Shown here: positions 63,466 to 64,000 of the stretch, piece after piece | How the letters are laid out: each line of letters begins with the position of its first letter | Position numbering within the stretch: the first letter of the stretch is position 1 | DNA from: Lucinisca nassula | Lineage: Eukaryota; Mollusca; Bivalvia; Lucinida; Lucinidae | Assembly: GCA_963580285.1 (NCBI GenBank) | Contig: OY757014.1 | Coordinates: forward strand, 11,794,725-11,858,724 | Direction: 5' to 3' | DNA: 64,000 nucleotides | The notes under the pieces: model-generated | Databases searched by the model: none | Told to the model about the DNA's origin: nothing | The model's input: the letters and a program-made list of their open reading frames with translations, nothing else | Position numbers and translations under genes: made by a program

Positions 63466-64000
63466 GCGACATTTTCGGATTTTATAAATTATTTTGTCAT
63501 TTCACCTAGTGAACACCTGCTATTTACTCAAGAAAAAAAAAATGTGTATCTATCTTTGAAACTATTGTCACACTTTGCATCCCTAATGCTTATCTCACTT
63601 CCAAACACCTAAATTACGATCCGCTTTAATTTAAACATTAACAAGTTTACAGAGTTAAAAAAACACTTATCGTCAATGAGATAATTAGTTTATCCTCGAC
63701 TACTAATCCGTTTATTTATATGCAAACACCGAGCAATCACCTCGACACGTTTTTCACACACCGATGACGATCAAAGGTGTGCCGACGCACGTGATTCTGA
63801 CTGTCAATATAATACCGCGCAGGCAGAAAATGGGACGTCCTTAGTACTCAATAAACACAGAAAGCGGTTTCAGCTAAGAAGGCGGAGTGTAGGTAATGCA
63901 CACCTGCGGTAATGGTCAAATGTGACCGACGCAGTATCAGTAGATAGATAGATAGCTAGATAGATAGATAGCAAACTTTTTACAAACCGCTAAAAGTGGG
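63466..64000 (-). repeat. Dispersed repeat R60, right copy (cut by window end)
   Basis: Reverse complement of 3497-3937, from 'aattattttgtcatttcacc' to 'gtttacaaaccgctaaaagtg'-like sequence at the window end. It holds a SINE A tail at 63890-63971. Confidence 0.85.
63890..63971 (+). repeat. SINE family A, 3' tail only, inside R60
   Basis: 'gtaatgcacacctgcggtaa', 'gaccgacgcagtatcag' and (TAGA)n are present. The R60 left copy ('tttgtaaaaagttgctccgcc') gives the empty site: the insertion is between GGCGGAG and CAAACTTT. Confidence 0.88.

Overview
The window looks like a non-coding, repeat-saturated stretch of an animal nuclear genome, most likely a bivalve mollusc. That assignment is inferred from the repeat types (short arrays of ~165-bp units in mobile elements, tRNA-derived SINEs, Penelope-like and APE-type LINE elements, hammerhead-ribozyme repeats), the AT-rich composition, and one spliced exon of a conserved animal gene. 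No bacterial-style genes, operons or CRISPR are present.

The only host coding sequence I can support is one minus-strand exon (7986-8116) of the proteasome adaptor ECM29/ECPAS, with an AG acceptor and an apparent GC donor. A 6-kb transposon (1918-7971) lies 14 bp inside the downstream intron. No other exon of this gene was found, so much of the window is probably intron or upstream sequence of it.

Layout. 1-8.5 kb: TTAA-ended MITEs, a SINE with a 14-bp target duplication, the 6-kb terminal-inverted-repeat (TIR) element holding a tandem palindrome array, then the exon. 8.5-19.6 kb: SINEs, two TA-flanked pogo/Tc1-like elements, two kinds of ~165-bp tandem arrays, LINE 3' ends. 19.66-30.97 kb: one tRNA-SINE is split by a 10.9-kb element with long TIRs and a perfect 9-bp target duplication. 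Inside it are two head-to-tail I-like LINEs; the first holds a hAT-like element that holds a Tigger-like element, the second holds an 8-bp-TSD element that holds a TA element that holds a hAT fragment. 31-37 kb: another SINE split by a LINE, a SINE split by a Penelope-like element (PLE), microsatellites and a ~190-bp satellite. 37.3-46 kb: one ~165-bp tandem array split by a near full-length PLE, which itself holds an inverted PLE copy and a hAT element with a perfect 8-bp duplication. 46-59.7 kb: LTR-retrotransposon remains, two opposed copies of a 2A-bearing LINE, several PLE 3' ends, a 1.1-kb palindrome, and repeats carrying hammerhead ribozymes. 59.7-64 kb: little recognisable except a minisatellite, a possible TIR element and a repeat that is the inverted mate of 3497-3937.

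The most interesting system is a family of retrozyme-like repeats (48188-48656, 51782-52075, 54120-54480, 54776-54910, 57290-57660). Two members keep a complete type I hammerhead core with pairing stems I, II and III (48191-48236 plus strand; 57316-57361 minus strand). They sit among Penelope-like elements whose own 3' regions carry a conserved CTGATGAG-containing fold. All autonomous elements seen here are truncated, frameshifted or carry stop codons.
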